Below are positions 44,955 to 53,795 of a stretch of DNA of 64,000 nucleotides, one piece after another. This DNA is from Psychrobacter sp. DAB_AL43B (GTDB taxonomy: Bacteria > Pseudomonadota > Gammaproteobacteria > Pseudomonadales > Moraxellaceae). Each line of letters begins with the position of its first letter. The first letter of the stretch is position 1. A program made the position numbers and the translations under genes. The stretch lies in the NCBI RefSeq assembly GCF_900168255.1, contig NZ_LT799838.1:2728001-2792000 (forward strand), given 5' to 3'. The notes beneath the pieces are model-generated. The model searched no databases. It saw only the letters and a list, made by a program, of their open reading frames with translations, and had not been told where the DNA came from.

Positions 44955-46664
44955 ATGCCTTCTATCGCCGCTCGTCTGATTCCTGCTTGGTTGCGCCACT
45001 ACCGGATGTCGGCTCTACCGGCTGACATCATCGCAGGACTGGTGGTGGGCGTGCTTGTTATTCCACAAAGCCTAGGCTACGCAGTATTAGCAGGGCTGCC
45101 ACCGGTTTATGGCTTATATGCGGCGATTGTGCCAGTCGCCGTTTATGCGTGGCTAGGCTCTAGTAATGTACAAGCAGTTGGACCAGCCGCCGTTACTGCT
45201 ATCATGACCGCCAGTGCTTTGCACCCTTATGCCGATAAAGGCGCTGAACAGTATGTACTGATGGCAGGTCTTTTAGCTTTGATGTTGGGCGCTATTTTGT
45301 GGCTTGCAGGACAGCTTAAACTGGGCTGGATTATGCAGTTCATCAGTCGCGGCGTATCGGCTGGCTTTATCAGCGGTGCAGCAGTGCTCATTTTTATTAG
45401 TCAGCTTAAGTATTTGACCGGTATACCTATCGCTGGAAACGGCTTAATCGGTTATTTATCTAGTATGCAGATGTATGCCAGTCAGTTGCATCCATTGACG
45501 TTAGTCATCGGGATGATTGCCTTCACGCTTATGGTTATGAACCGCTACGGTAGCAAGTGGGTATGGAAATCTTGGTTATCCTCCTCTTATGCTAAATGGG
45601 CAGAGCGCCTATTTCCACTTATTCTGCTCGGTATCGCTATTGTTCTTAGTATGGGCTTGCATTGGACCACCAATGGCGTGGCAACCATCGGTAGTATTCC
45701 GCAAGGACTACCAACTTTTACCCTTCCTTATGTGCCAGACTTCCCTGAAGTCCTCAACTTGTTGCCGACAGCAGGACTGATGGCGCTGATTGCTTTTGTA
45801 TCAAGTAGCTCAGTCGCCAGCACTTATGCGCGTCTGCGCGGCGAGACATTCGATGCCAATCGTGAACTGACCGGACTAGGGCTTGCTAACATTACCGGCG
45901 GCTTCTTTCAAAGCTTTCCCATAGCTGGTGGCTTTTCGCGTACCGCTATCAATGTCGATTCAGGGGCAAAAACGCCACTGGCGAGTTTAGTAACCGTGCT
46001 GGTAATGATTGCCGCTTTGATAGCATTTGGCAATCTACTTGCCCCACTACCCTACGCTATTTTGGGTGCGACCATCATGGCTGCTATCATCGGCCTCATT
46101 GATATAGCAACCTTGAAATCTGCATGGCAACGTGACCGCTTAGATGCCGCCAGCTTTATGGCAGCGTTTGCGGGTGTGCTGATATTTGGGCTAAATACAG
46201 GATTGATTATTGGTTTAATGGTGTCCTTTGCCAGCTTAATTTGGCAATCGAGCCAACCGCACGTCGCCATTGTCGGTCAGCTGGCAGGTACGGGGCATTT
46301 TCGTAATATCAATCGTCATGATGTGGTGACTTTTCATAATTTATTGATGCTACGTATTGATGAGAGCTTATTTTTTGGTAATAGTGAATCAGTACATCGC
46401 CGTGTGATACAAGCTACCCAGCAGTATCCAAAAGCTCATGAGATTATTCTTATCATGTCAGCGGTCAATCACATTGATTTTACCGGACAAGAGATGCTCA
46501 TTAGCCTAAATCAAGAGCTTTTAAACCAAAATAAGCATTTAAGTTTTAGCTTTATCAAAGGGCCCGTGATGGATATTATTGGGCATACTCCCGTCATTAC
46601 CAAGCTATCAGGGCAGGTTTACCTAAGTACCATGGATGCGGTAAATGCATTAAAAGACGTTTAA
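44955..46664 (+). CDS. SulP-family anion transporter with STAS domain
   Basis: A 569-residue inner-membrane protein with 10-14 hydrophobic segments. The SulP signature is near the N-terminus (LPADIIAGLVVGVLVIPQSLGYAVLAGLPPVYGLYAAIVP), followed by GPAAVTAIMT and ALIAFVSSSSVASTYARLRGETFDANREL. The C-terminal cytoplasmic STAS domain spans the last 130 residues (LMLRIDESLFFGNSESVHRRV; MSAVNHIDFTGQEML). The substrate is probably sulfate or sulfite, a product of persulfide oxidation, inferred from context. It starts 57 bases after the regulator. Confidence 0.92.
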   Translation: MPSIAARLIPAWLRHYRMSALPADIIAGLVVGVLVIPQSLGYAVLAGLPPVYGLYAAIVPVAVYAWLGSSNVQAVGPAAVTAIMTASALHPYADKGAEQYVLMAGLLALMLGAILWLAGQLKLGWIMQFISRGVSAGFISGAAVLIFISQLKYLTGIPIAGNGLIGYLSSMQMYASQLHPLTLVIGMIAFTLMVMNRYGSKWVWKSWLSSSYAKWAERLFPLILLGIAIVLSMGLHWTTNGVATIGSIPQGLPTFTLPYVPDFPEVLNLLPTAGLMALIAFVSSSSVASTYARLRGETFDANRELTGLGLANITGGFFQSFPIAGGFSRTAINVDSGAKTPLASLVTVLVMIAALIAFGNLLAPLPYAILGATIMAAIIGLIDIATLKSAWQRDRLDAASFMAAFAGVLIFGLNTGLIIGLMVSFASLIWQSSQPHVAIVGQLAGTGHFRNINRHDVVTFHNLLMLRIDESLFFGNSESVHRRVIQATQQYPKAHEIILIMSAVNHIDFTGQEMLISLNQELLNQNKHLSFSFIKGPVMDIIGHTPVITKLSGQVYLSTMDAVNALKDV

Positions 46665-46864
46665 CAACGCCGCGACCTCTATATTATTAAGTTAATAATA
46701 ATTATTGTCTGTGACAACCTATAGATGTGATAAAAGCTGTGTTATGCTAAATTATTATAGTGTTTAAAAACTACAGCCTTTAGGTATTATAGCCTTTAGA
46801 AAATACACTTATCTATAACGCTCTATTTCCTAGTGCCTTTCCATATATGTGACCGAACTTACTT

Positions 46865-47191
46865 ATGACCGATGACTTAACCATTTATAAGCAAATTTAT
46901 CCAAGCCAATGTATCAAGATTGCAGAGCTTGGCTACTGTTCTGTGCTCAATATTCGCCCTGATGCTGAAACAGAAACGCAGCCAAATAGCTGTGACTTAG
47001 CGCGTGCTACTGCAAAAGCCAACTTGACCTATCATCATCTACCATTTGATGATGAACGCCTGAGTATGGCAACTGTCGAGCAGTTTGCTGCCTTTTACCG
47101 TTCAATGCCTAAACCAATCCTTATGTTTTGTGGGACGGGTGCGCGCGCCAAGCTGCTTTATCAAAGTGCATTGATGCAAGGGCTGCTATAA
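46865..47191 (+). CDS. DUF442 / TIGR01244 protein, first copy
   Basis: A 108-residue protein of the DUF442 (beta-lactamase-hydrolase-like phosphatase/rhodanese-like) family. It shows the start IYKQIYPSQCIKIAELGYCSVLNIRPDAET and the P-loop MFCGTGARAK. The loop keeps Cys and Arg but has Gly where relatives, including the second copy, have Arg (CR.GNRS). So this copy may have altered activity. In Blh proteins this domain is fused to the MBL domain. It lies 200 bases after the SulP gene. Confidence 0.85.
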   Translation: MTDDLTIYKQIYPSQCIKIAELGYCSVLNIRPDAETETQPNSCDLARATAKANLTYHHLPFDDERLSMATVEQFAAFYRSMPKPILMFCGTGARAKLLYQSALMQGLL

Positions 47192-47322
47192 AACTGGCTA
47201 TAAAAAATACGCTAGCGTTTACATACCTCATCTTTAGAAAACTATTTATTAAGCTTAGGCTGAGACTCTGTATTTTCATGCCAAACAACTCATATCTACT
47301 ATAAAAAACAAAAGGAGCTCTT

Positions 47323-47655
47323 ATGAGCCATCAAGTTAGCATTACCGGACAAATCACCCCTGACCAAGTACCAATGATCGCTGAAAATGGTTTTAAAACC
47401 ATCATTAATAACCGTCCAGATGGTGAAGAGCCCAATCAGCCGACCAGTGCTGATATTGCTGCTGCTGCTGAAAAGGCAGGTCTTGCCTATAAAGAAGTGT
47501 CCTTTGCTGGCAGTGATCTTAATCAAAATCACGTCGAAGAATTTGCTGACTTTTTTAATCAAGCCGAGCAGCCAATGCTAATATTTTGCCGTACCGGTAA
47601 TCGCTCAACAGGTATTTATGAAGCAGCAAAGCGCATGGATTTGTTAGATGACTAA
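47323..47655 (+). CDS. DUF442 / TIGR01244 protein, second copy
   Basis: A 110-residue paralogue with the canonical loop LIFCRTGNRSTGIYEAAKR and the start SITGQITPDQVPMIAENGFKTIINNRPDGEEP. AAAGGAG lies just before the ATG. The family is thought to act as a thiosulfate/persulfide sulfurtransferase or a phosphatase; in Blh-type fusions it works on the MBL domain's sulfur substrate. It is the last gene of the plus-strand arm before a terminator, with a 13-bp tandem repeat right after its stop. Confidence 0.88.
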   Translation: MSHQVSITGQITPDQVPMIAENGFKTIINNRPDGEEPNQPTSADIAAAAEKAGLAYKEVSFAGSDLNQNHVEEFADFFNQAEQPMLIFCRTGNRSTGIYEAAKRMDLLDD

Positions 47656-47657
47656 GG

Positions 47658-47709
47658 TGTCAAATAAAGATGTCAAATAAAGATGTCAAATAAAGACGTT
47701 AAATAATCG
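47658..47709. repeat. 13-bp tandem repeat after the DUF442 gene
   Basis: TGTCAAATAAAGA occurs three times exactly (47658-47696), with a fourth diverged copy. It directly follows the stop codon and is non-coding. It is too short and has no spacers, so it is not a CRISPR array. Confidence 0.85.
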
Positions 47710-47750
47710 CCTCATTAAATTACTAATGATTTAAGCTATTAAACTGATGA

Positions 47751-47774
47751 GCCCATATCGATATATGGGCTTTT
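47751..47774 (+). terminator. Terminator of the persulfide island plus-strand arm
   Basis: The stem GCCCATAT / ATATGGGC has a 4-base loop and is followed by TTTT. It separates the DUF442 genes from the transporter at 47931. Confidence 0.82.
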
Positions 47775-47930
47775 ATAGTATTTGAGGCTATAGTGTTTGA
47801 AACTACAATACCTAAGATCATGGTGTTTAAGACTATTTTTAAATATTGCTAAAAAATATACCGCCACAAGGAATGTGGGTTATTAAAAAAGTCATTCAAA
47901 TATGACCTTTAATTTTACAAGGAATGTTTC

Positions 47931-48788
47931 ATGAGTAATAACGTATTAGCTCTATTGCCTTTAGCACTTGCCTACATTATGTTTACCTTAGGTACAGGGC
48001 TGAAACCTAAAGACTTTAAGGTTATCGCTAAACACCCCAAAGCGTTTATCGTCGGCTTAGTAAACCAAGTTATTTTTGTACCTTTGGTTGCTTTAGCAGT
48101 CGTCCTAGTAATGTCACCACCACCCACTATCGCCTTTGGTATCATGCTGATCAGTTTTTGCCCAGGAGGCGTGACCAGCAACATGCTCACTTACTATGCT
48201 AAAGGCAATGTGGCGCTGTCCGTCGCGCTCACTGGCGTGGTAAGTCTATTGTCAGTAGTGACTTTGCCCATATTAATCACGCTGGCTTTTAATCACTTTA
48301 TGCAAGATCAGGCAGGCTCTATCAGCGCCGTAAAAATTGGCTTAGTGATGTTTTTATTGACTACCTTACCTGTGACCCTTGGCATGCTCGCCCGCTATAA
48401 ATTCACCGACTTTATGGTACGTAGAAGTGGCATCTTGAATGGCTTAGCTAGCGTCTTTTTTGTCTTGATTGTTTTTGCTGCGATTGCCTCTAATTGGCAA
48501 TTACTACAAGAGCAATTGGCATCTATTGGATTTGAGCTTGTCTTTATCATTGTGACCTTATTTGCGTTAAGTATTTTGACTTCTAAAGCCATGAAGCTAA
48601 GCTGGTTCGATACCAAAACGATATCTATAGAAACCAGTATTCAAAACAGTACGACTGCGATTACCTTAGCACCTATCATCATGGGTGTCAGTACTCTGCC
48701 AGCCATCGCCCTACCCGCTGCCGTATATGGCGTACTAATGTATGTGGTTGCGCTACCGGTTATTTTTCTTATTAGAAATAAGAATTAA
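47931..48788 (+). CDS. Bile acid:sodium symporter family transporter
   Basis: A 285-residue inner-membrane protein with about nine hydrophobic segments. The BASS signatures are visible: LALAYIMFTLGTGLKPKDFKVI at the start, ISFCPGGVTSNMLTYYAKGNVALSVALTGVVSLLSVVTLP, and ISIETSIQNSTTAITLAP in the second half. The conserved Pro/Gly/Asn residues for sodium binding are present. The substrate is unknown; bacterial members carry organic anions such as pantoate or taurocholate. It has its own promoter beyond the terminator at 47.75 kb. Confidence 0.9.
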   Translation: MSNNVLALLPLALAYIMFTLGTGLKPKDFKVIAKHPKAFIVGLVNQVIFVPLVALAVVLVMSPPPTIAFGIMLISFCPGGVTSNMLTYYAKGNVALSVALTGVVSLLSVVTLPILITLAFNHFMQDQAGSISAVKIGLVMFLLTTLPVTLGMLARYKFTDFMVRRSGILNGLASVFFVLIVFAAIASNWQLLQEQLASIGFELVFIIVTLFALSILTSKAMKLSWFDTKTISIETSIQNSTTAITLAPIIMGVSTLPAIALPAAVYGVLMYVVALPVIFLIRNKN

Positions 48789-48823
48789 TAATAACTATTA
48801 TTAGTTAAATTTAAAGACCATAA

Positions 48824-48905
48824 AGTGCCAGTGATATGATTTTTTCGTAGTCTCTGTCAGGCCTGCGAACAACAAGCTAGAAAAATTTATAGCAGTAGCA
48901 CCTTG
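48824..48905 (+). repeat. Dispersed palindromic repeat, copy C (diverged)
   Basis: It follows the same layout as copies A and B: GTGCCAGTGATATGATTTTTTCG, then GTCTCTGTCAGGCCTGCGAA, CAACAAGCTAGAAAA, and an inverted end ATTTATAGCAGTAGCAC. It is more diverged than A and B. It lies in the 275-base gap between the symporter and the GST gene. Confidence 0.65.
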
Positions 48906-49063
48906 TGATGAATGTATCTTTTAATAAAAATATATTTACGCTAAAAAACACTCGCTCAGAACTTATATTAGTGTTTTTGAAAATTACTAAACTATCGACT
49001 GGTTAATTCCTAATATTGAGGACATAATAAAATTCTACTTATACAGCTTAATAGGATTTTTTT

Positions 49064-49804
49064 ATGCAAAAACCGCTACTCATCATCGGCAATAAAAACT
49101 ATTCATCGTGGTCATTACGAGCTTGGTTATTACTCAAAGCCTTCAATATTAACTTTAATGAGCAACTGATTGAGCTGTTTCATCCATCAGCGACACAAAC
49201 ACTTGATGAGTATTCTCCAACAGCCAAAGTACCCGTTTTGACTTATGGTGAAAATGATGACAAGGTTACGGTATGGGATACTTTAGCAATTGCCATTCAC
49301 GTCAATGATTACCTGACAGACTTAGATATTTGGACAGGGTTAAGTAAGTCTGATACTAAAAGCAATATTAGCAACAGAAAAAACAGCGCCTATTGTCAAA
49401 GCATCGTTGCTGAGATGCACTCAGGGCTAACGGGTATTCGTAATGATATGCCGATGAATATTAGAGCTACCGCAAAGATACAACCAAGTGCTGCATGTTT
49501 AAACGATATCACTCGCATTGAGCATATTTTTGCAGAGTGCTTAAAAAATCGCTCAAAAGACAGCTATCTGTTTGGTCCATTCACTGCTGCCGATGCTTTT
49601 TTCGCGCCAGTAGTACTACGCTTGCAGACTTATGCTGATGCTTCTAGCATAGTATTAACGCCAACGACTAAACAGTATTGTCAGACCATGTTAAATAACT
49701 TGCACTTACAGGCGTGGATAGCAGCGGCTCTAAAAGAGACACGCGTTATCAAAGAAGATGAAGCAGGTGAAATACTTTCGGTAGCTGGTATATTGGCAGA
49801 TTAA
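49064..49804 (+). CDS. Glutathione S-transferase family protein
   Basis: A 246-residue protein. The thioredoxin-fold start LLIIGNKNYSSWSLRAWLLLKAFNINFNEQLI has the SSWS motif (catalytic Ser region), with KVPVL and DTLAIAIHVNDYL for glutathione binding. The helical C-terminal domain contains YLFGPFTAADAFFAPVVLRLQTY. This resembles the GST group that has SSWS near residue 14 and often acts on hydrophobic electrophiles. It uses glutathione made by GshB. It is a single gene. Confidence 0.9.
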   Translation: MQKPLLIIGNKNYSSWSLRAWLLLKAFNINFNEQLIELFHPSATQTLDEYSPTAKVPVLTYGENDDKVTVWDTLAIAIHVNDYLTDLDIWTGLSKSDTKSNISNRKNSAYCQSIVAEMHSGLTGIRNDMPMNIRATAKIQPSAACLNDITRIEHIFAECLKNRSKDSYLFGPFTAADAFFAPVVLRLQTYADASSIVLTPTTKQYCQTMLNNLHLQAWIAAALKETRVIKEDEAGEILSVAGILAD

Positions 49805-49826
49805 AATTGAATCATTGATAACGAGC

Positions 49827-50657
49827 CTAGTAATTATCTTTTAATGGATAATCATTAGGTTCTATATAGCCTTTGTCTTTTTGATAGTTGATGTAATAGA
49901 TACTGTTTTTATAGGTTTTACCCTGATTATATCCATTGATAGTTAGTCTTAAAGGGTAAAATCCATTGATTGTTTTGCTGGTATCGATTTCTAAGTCGGC
50001 AATCCTATCATTACAAAGACGCTGCCCCTGACCACCACAACTGTCTGACCCATCGCTATCAAAACCTGCGCCAATCCAGTTTTCCATAATACCGCGACCT
50101 TTCGGCGTCAATATAACAAAGCTTGTACTTGTATAACCTTGATGCGTGTCACTATGTTCATTCATAAAGCCCCACGTATTTGGTGCAAACTGTTCTAAAT
50201 CCCAACCACCTAAACCTAGACCATAACTTCCTGCATTCATAGTAGGATTGGCCGATTCAACTTGCCAACCCTTATCATTATCATTAGGCTTTAGGACAAA
50301 CATACCGACTAAGCCACTATGTGCATGACCGCGTAAAACTTCTTCACCATTCTCATCGAAGCTCTCATCACCTGTAATCAATATATATAAGCGCTTCCCC
50401 TTATTCGTCTCTATGACTTTCTGCCTATCAATATCGATACAATAGCCCGTCATATATGGCTCATTGGTTAAACCATTGACTGAACCAGAAGGGGCAATCG
50501 TACCATGACACTGTAATGCTTCATTATAAAGCGGATAATACGGCTTAAGGATATCCATCACGCTATTAGCAGCAGAGGCTGTACCGCATATCGATGTGAC
50601 TGTAATAACGAACGCTAACCTACTTAAGCTGAATAATACTAAATTAGATTTGAACAT
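49827..50657 (-). CDS. Secreted protein of unknown family, copy 1 of a tandem pair
   Basis: The ATG at 50657 (MFKSNLVLFSLS) is preferred over a TTG at 50684, with AAAGGA ten bases upstream. A signal peptide ends TSICGTASA. The 276-residue protein shares a clear block layout with the next gene: ILKPYYPLYNEALQCHG, YCIDIDRQ, GLVGMFVLKPNDNDKGWQVE, NPTMNAGSYGLGLGGW, WGFMNEHSDTHQGY and INGFYPLRLTINGY. It ends PNDYPLKD. Cys residues near the C-terminus (SDSCGGQGQRLC) suggest a disulphide. I do not recognise the family. It is likely periplasmic or secreted. Confidence 0.75.
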   Translation of the reverse strand: MFKSNLVLFSLSRLAFVITVTSICGTASAANSVMDILKPYYPLYNEALQCHGTIAPSGSVNGLTNEPYMTGYCIDIDRQKVIETNKGKRLYILITGDESFDENGEEVLRGHAHSGLVGMFVLKPNDNDKGWQVESANPTMNAGSYGLGLGGWDLEQFAPNTWGFMNEHSDTHQGYTSTSFVILTPKGRGIMENWIGAGFDSDGSDSCGGQGQRLCNDRIADLEIDTSKTINGFYPLRLTINGYNQGKTYKNSIYYINYQKDKGYIEPNDYPLKDNY

Positions 50658-50735
50658 CTTAAATATATCCTTTAAAGCTCGCAAAATTATTATCGTTCAT
50701 TTTTTATAAAGCTTAAATATAGTTATGAACGTAAA

Positions 50736-51614
50736 TCAAAAGCTGACATCTTTCATTGGATAATCATTAGGTACTTGATAACCTAATCGGGGCTGGTATT
50801 TAATAAGGTAGACTTTGTTTTTATATACCTTATCATCCTCAAAACCGTTTATCGTAATCTTCAATGGATAAAAACCATTGATTATCGTATTCTTATTCAC
50901 ACCTAGTTTAGCTTTTAAAAGTGTGCAGGTACTGACATCAGGATTGCTACAACCTCCAGCTGACCCAGACCCTGCATTAGAATGTTCATACTTGGCTTCT
51001 ATCCAGCTTTTTGTAATATTACCCTTATCTGGTGTAAGTAAAATAAAAGCTGACCCTGAATAAACCCAATGTGAGTCACTATGAATATTAATAAATCCCC
51101 ACTTATCAGGGGCAACTTGTATCAGCTTCCAGTCTTTTAGACCTTTACCAAAGCTACCTGCATTCATCGCTGGATTGGCGTACTCCACTTCCCAGCCGGA
51201 ACCTTGTGGCTTTAAAACAAACATGCCTACTAAACCATTAAATACGTGTGCCCCATATGCTTCGCTACCGTCTTCATTAAAACCTATGTCACCAATTACC
51301 GATATATATAACCTTGTACCTTGTTTGGTTTCTACCTTCAATTGTCTATCAACTTCAATACAGTAACCGTTTTGATAAAGTGTTCCTTCACCATCTGACG
51401 AACCGTTATTAGCCATAATACCTTGACACTGCTTAGCCTTATTATAGATAGGATAATATTTATCCAAAATTTCATCGACAGTTTCTCCGGCATAAGTATT
51501 AGTTACACTGAATATTAAAGATATAAAAACTAAGCATTTAACCCAAGTGTTATTTTTAATAGCTATATATTTGTTTTTCACTCTTAAGTTTCTCATAAAA
51601 ATATTAACAAACAT
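50736..51614 (-). CDS. Secreted protein of unknown family, copy 2 of a tandem pair
   Basis: A 292-residue paralogue of the previous gene. A signal-like hydrophobic stretch (CLVFISLIFSVTNTYA) follows a basic N-terminus. The same blocks recur: ILDKYYPIYNKAKQCQG, YCIEVDRQ, GLVGMFVLKPQGSGWEVE, NPAMNAGSFGKGLKDW, WGFINIHSDSHWVYSG, INGFYPLKITINGF and PNDYPMKD. A C/S-rich SGSAGGCSNPDVSTC patch lies near residue 225. The ATG at 51614 or 51596 is equally possible; neither has a ribosome site. The 78-base spacing suggests a two-gene operon from a tandem duplication. The pair is AT-richer than the flanking genes. Confidence 0.75.
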   Translation of the reverse strand: MFVNIFMRNLRVKNKYIAIKNNTWVKCLVFISLIFSVTNTYAGETVDEILDKYYPIYNKAKQCQGIMANNGSSDGEGTLYQNGYCIEVDRQLKVETKQGTRLYISVIGDIGFNEDGSEAYGAHVFNGLVGMFVLKPQGSGWEVEYANPAMNAGSFGKGLKDWKLIQVAPDKWGFINIHSDSHWVYSGSAFILLTPDKGNITKSWIEAKYEHSNAGSGSAGGCSNPDVSTCTLLKAKLGVNKNTIINGFYPLKITINGFEDDKVYKNKVYLIKYQPRLGYQVPNDYPMKDVSF

Positions 51615-51663
51615 AAGTTAATCTATAAAAATTTACAAGTAGTAAATCATCAGCCACAAAAAA

Positions 51664-51685
51664 AGCCACCTCAAAAAAGGTGGCT
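51664..51685 (-). terminator. ahpF terminator
   Basis: The stem AGCCACC / GGTGGCT has an 8-base AT loop and is followed on the minus strand by TTTTTTTG. It lies 28 bases after the ahpF stop. Confidence 0.85.
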
Positions 51686-51713
51686 TCTTAAACTAAATTT
51701 AGTACGAAACAAC

Positions 51714-53291
51714 TTACTGCATTACTAAATATTCAAACGCTGATAATGCCGCTTTACTACCTTCACCCATCGCAATATTAATCTGCTTAAAGGGTACGGT
51801 CGTGACGTCACCACAAGCAAAAATACCTTTGCGATCCGTGCGGCAGCGCTCATCAATCTCAATCTCGCCAAAGCGGTTTAAATCGACAAAGCCTTTGACA
51901 AATTCAGTGTTTGGCACCAAGCCAATTTGGACAAAAACAGCCGAAACATCAAGCTCTTTATTCTCACTGCTATTGCGATCTTGATAAACGATAGAAGTCA
52001 CTTTACCATCAGTCGCTTTAATCTCTTGAGTGGCTGCACTAGTGATGATATCAATATTTGCCTTTTCTTTGGCTTTATTAATCAATACTTGATCGGCTTT
52101 TAGCTCATCAGCAAACTCGAATACCGTCACATGCTTCACGATACCGGCTAAATCAATCGCCGCTTCTATACCTGAGTTACCGCCACCGATCACCGAGATG
52201 TCTTTTCCTTTAAAGAACGGACCATCACAGTGAGCACAGAACGCCACGCCTTTACCAATGTTTTCTTCTTCACCAGGGACACCAAGCTTACGCCACTGAG
52301 CACCAGTCGCTAAGATAATGCTGCGCGTCTCAAATGTCTCACCAGTATTTAGATGAATGCTGTAATTTTCATCAGCAGTCTCACCAATCTCTTTGACACT
52401 GACGTGCTCTTTAAGCGTGATATTATATTCACGCAAATGCTTTTCAAAGTTTGCAGATAGCTCGCCACCTGTCGTTAAAGGCACAGAAATTAAGTTTTCG
52501 ATATCTTGGGTATCTTTTACCTGACCACCAATACGGTCAGCAACCATGGTCACTTTTAAACCTTTACGCGCAGTATAAATAGCAGCCGCAATACCTGCAG
52601 GACCAGCGCCAATAATCGTCACATCTTGCTGCTCTAACTGCTCAGCGTCATCGTCAGCTTCTGCTAACAAATCAGGGAACTGCTCTTGCAACTTCTCAAT
52701 CAATTTAGCCGTGTCAATCAGACCATTAGCAAACGGCTTACCGTTTAAAAATACTGCTGGTACGCCTTGGATGTTATTGGCTTCTACTTGCTCTTGGAAC
52801 AATGCGCCATCGATCATCTCATTGCTGATGTCATCATTTAGTAGCGCGAATTGGTTCAGCGCTTGTACGACTTCTGGGCAGCTGTGGCAAGACAACGACA
52901 CGTAAGTTTGGAACTGTAGCGGTTTATTAAAACGCTTGATGAGTTTTTGAATACCGTCATCTAGTTTCAGCGTGTGACCGCCCGCTTGCAAGATTGCCAA
53001 TATGAGCGATGTAAATTCATGACCGCCCGGGATACCACTAAAGACGATACCAGTGTCGGTCAATCCGCCATCAATATGACTGCGAACCGCAAAGCTGATT
53101 GGACTTGGTAAGCTGTCATCGGTTACTGTACTATCAAAATTTATTTTATCTGTCGTACCTGCAATTTTAGTCAAAAAATCAATCAACTCAGCACGCTTGC
53201 TATGTTCACCACTACCCAATACAAAGGTAATTGGGCGGGTCATATTTTCACTATAACTTTTGACTGCGTCTAATAAGCTTTTATCTATCAT
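51714..53291 (-). CDS. ahpF: Alkyl hydroperoxide reductase subunit F
   Basis: The NADH-dependent flavoprotein that re-reduces AhpC. The 525-residue protein has the N-terminal double thioredoxin-fold domain with the redox pair Cys135/Cys138 (SCHSC). The FAD-binding [18 protein letters not shown] follows, then the CAHCDGPFF redox centre (near 355) and the NADH motif [15 protein letters not shown]. The C-terminal [28 protein letters not shown] closes it. GGGGA lies upstream of the ATG. ahpC is 917 bases away on the same strand, with ydcH transcribed in the opposite direction between. Confidence 0.97.
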   Translation of the reverse strand: MIDKSLLDAVKSYSENMTRPITFVLGSGEHSKRAELIDFLTKIAGTTDKINFDSTVTDDSLPSPISFAVRSHIDGGLTDTGIVFSGIPGGHEFTSLILAILQAGGHTLKLDDGIQKLIKRFNKPLQFQTYVSLSCHSCPEVVQALNQFALLNDDISNEMIDGALFQEQVEANNIQGVPAVFLNGKPFANGLIDTAKLIEKLQEQFPDLLAEADDDAEQLEQQDVTIIGAGPAGIAAAIYTARKGLKVTMVADRIGGQVKDTQDIENLISVPLTTGGELSANFEKHLREYNITLKEHVSVKEIGETADENYSIHLNTGETFETRSIILATGAQWRKLGVPGEEENIGKGVAFCAHCDGPFFKGKDISVIGGGNSGIEAAIDLAGIVKHVTVFEFADELKADQVLINKAKEKANIDIITSAATQEIKATDGKVTSIVYQDRNSSENKELDVSAVFVQIGLVPNTEFVKGFVDLNRFGEIEIDERCRTDRKGIFACGDVTTVPFKQINIAMGEGSKAALSAFEYLVMQ

Positions 53292-53396
53292 GTTTGTTCC
53301 CCATTATTATTGAATATGTAACGTCAGCAACTGTGCTGCATGTTTAAATTTGAGAGAGTCACGTGCCAATAATATTATTAATCGTGCGGCTTATGC

Positions 53397-53421
53397 CCTT
53401 TGATACGTCTATTATCAAAGG
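53397..53421. repeat. Inverted repeat in the ahpF upstream region
   Basis: CCTTTGAT / ATCAAAGG is a perfect 8-bp arm pair with a 9-base loop, about 105 bases upstream of the ahpF ATG. Confidence 0.7.
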
Positions 53422-53577
53422 TTTGGCCGTTCTGGGCAAGCTGAAAAACTCAAACTTTAAGTTTTATAAAACAAATCATAAAACATTATTTATATTTAAT
53501 TTTAAAACTACTGGTAAATAATAATCAATGATAGTCATAGTATCTAGGAATTTTTTTAGCTACAATCGAATGACGCC

Positions 53578-53596
53578 AATAGGAAAAAATCCTATT
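53578..53596. repeat. Short inverted repeat
   Basis: AATAGGA / TCCTATT with a 5-base loop of A residues. It could be an operator. Confidence 0.6.
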
Positions 53597-53652
53597 AGTC
53601 TTATGGCAGATTCGCTTTTAAGCGTGTTCATTAAAAGTCATATCTGCTTGTG

Positions 53653-53694
53653 TTAAGTTTTATCGCTATTGAGTCAAATAGCGATAAAACTTAA
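53653..53694. repeat. Perfect 18-bp stem-loop
   Basis: TTAAGTTTTATCGCTATT pairs exactly with AATAGCGATAAAACTTAA around a 6-base loop (GAGTCA). There is no T-run, so it does not look like an ordinary terminator. It stands about 100 bases upstream of ydcH. Confidence 0.9.
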
Positions 53695-53795
53695 TAAAAT
53701 CTAGGTCTCAAAATCATAGAAATTCATCACAGCAATCTTAACTAAAATGCGCGAATACTCATTGCAAGCTTGCGCTTCATAACAAGGATGACAAC

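Larger units (their letters stand above)
53292..53795. other. ahpF-ydcH divergent intergenic region
   Basis: 504 bases without a gene, containing three inverted repeats described separately. It must hold the ahpF promoter (minus) and the ydcH promoter (plus). No clean OxyR site was seen. Confidence 0.55.

Noticed and set aside
47658..47709. Possible CRISPR array
   Set aside because: The units are only 13 bases with no spacers and there are no cas genes.
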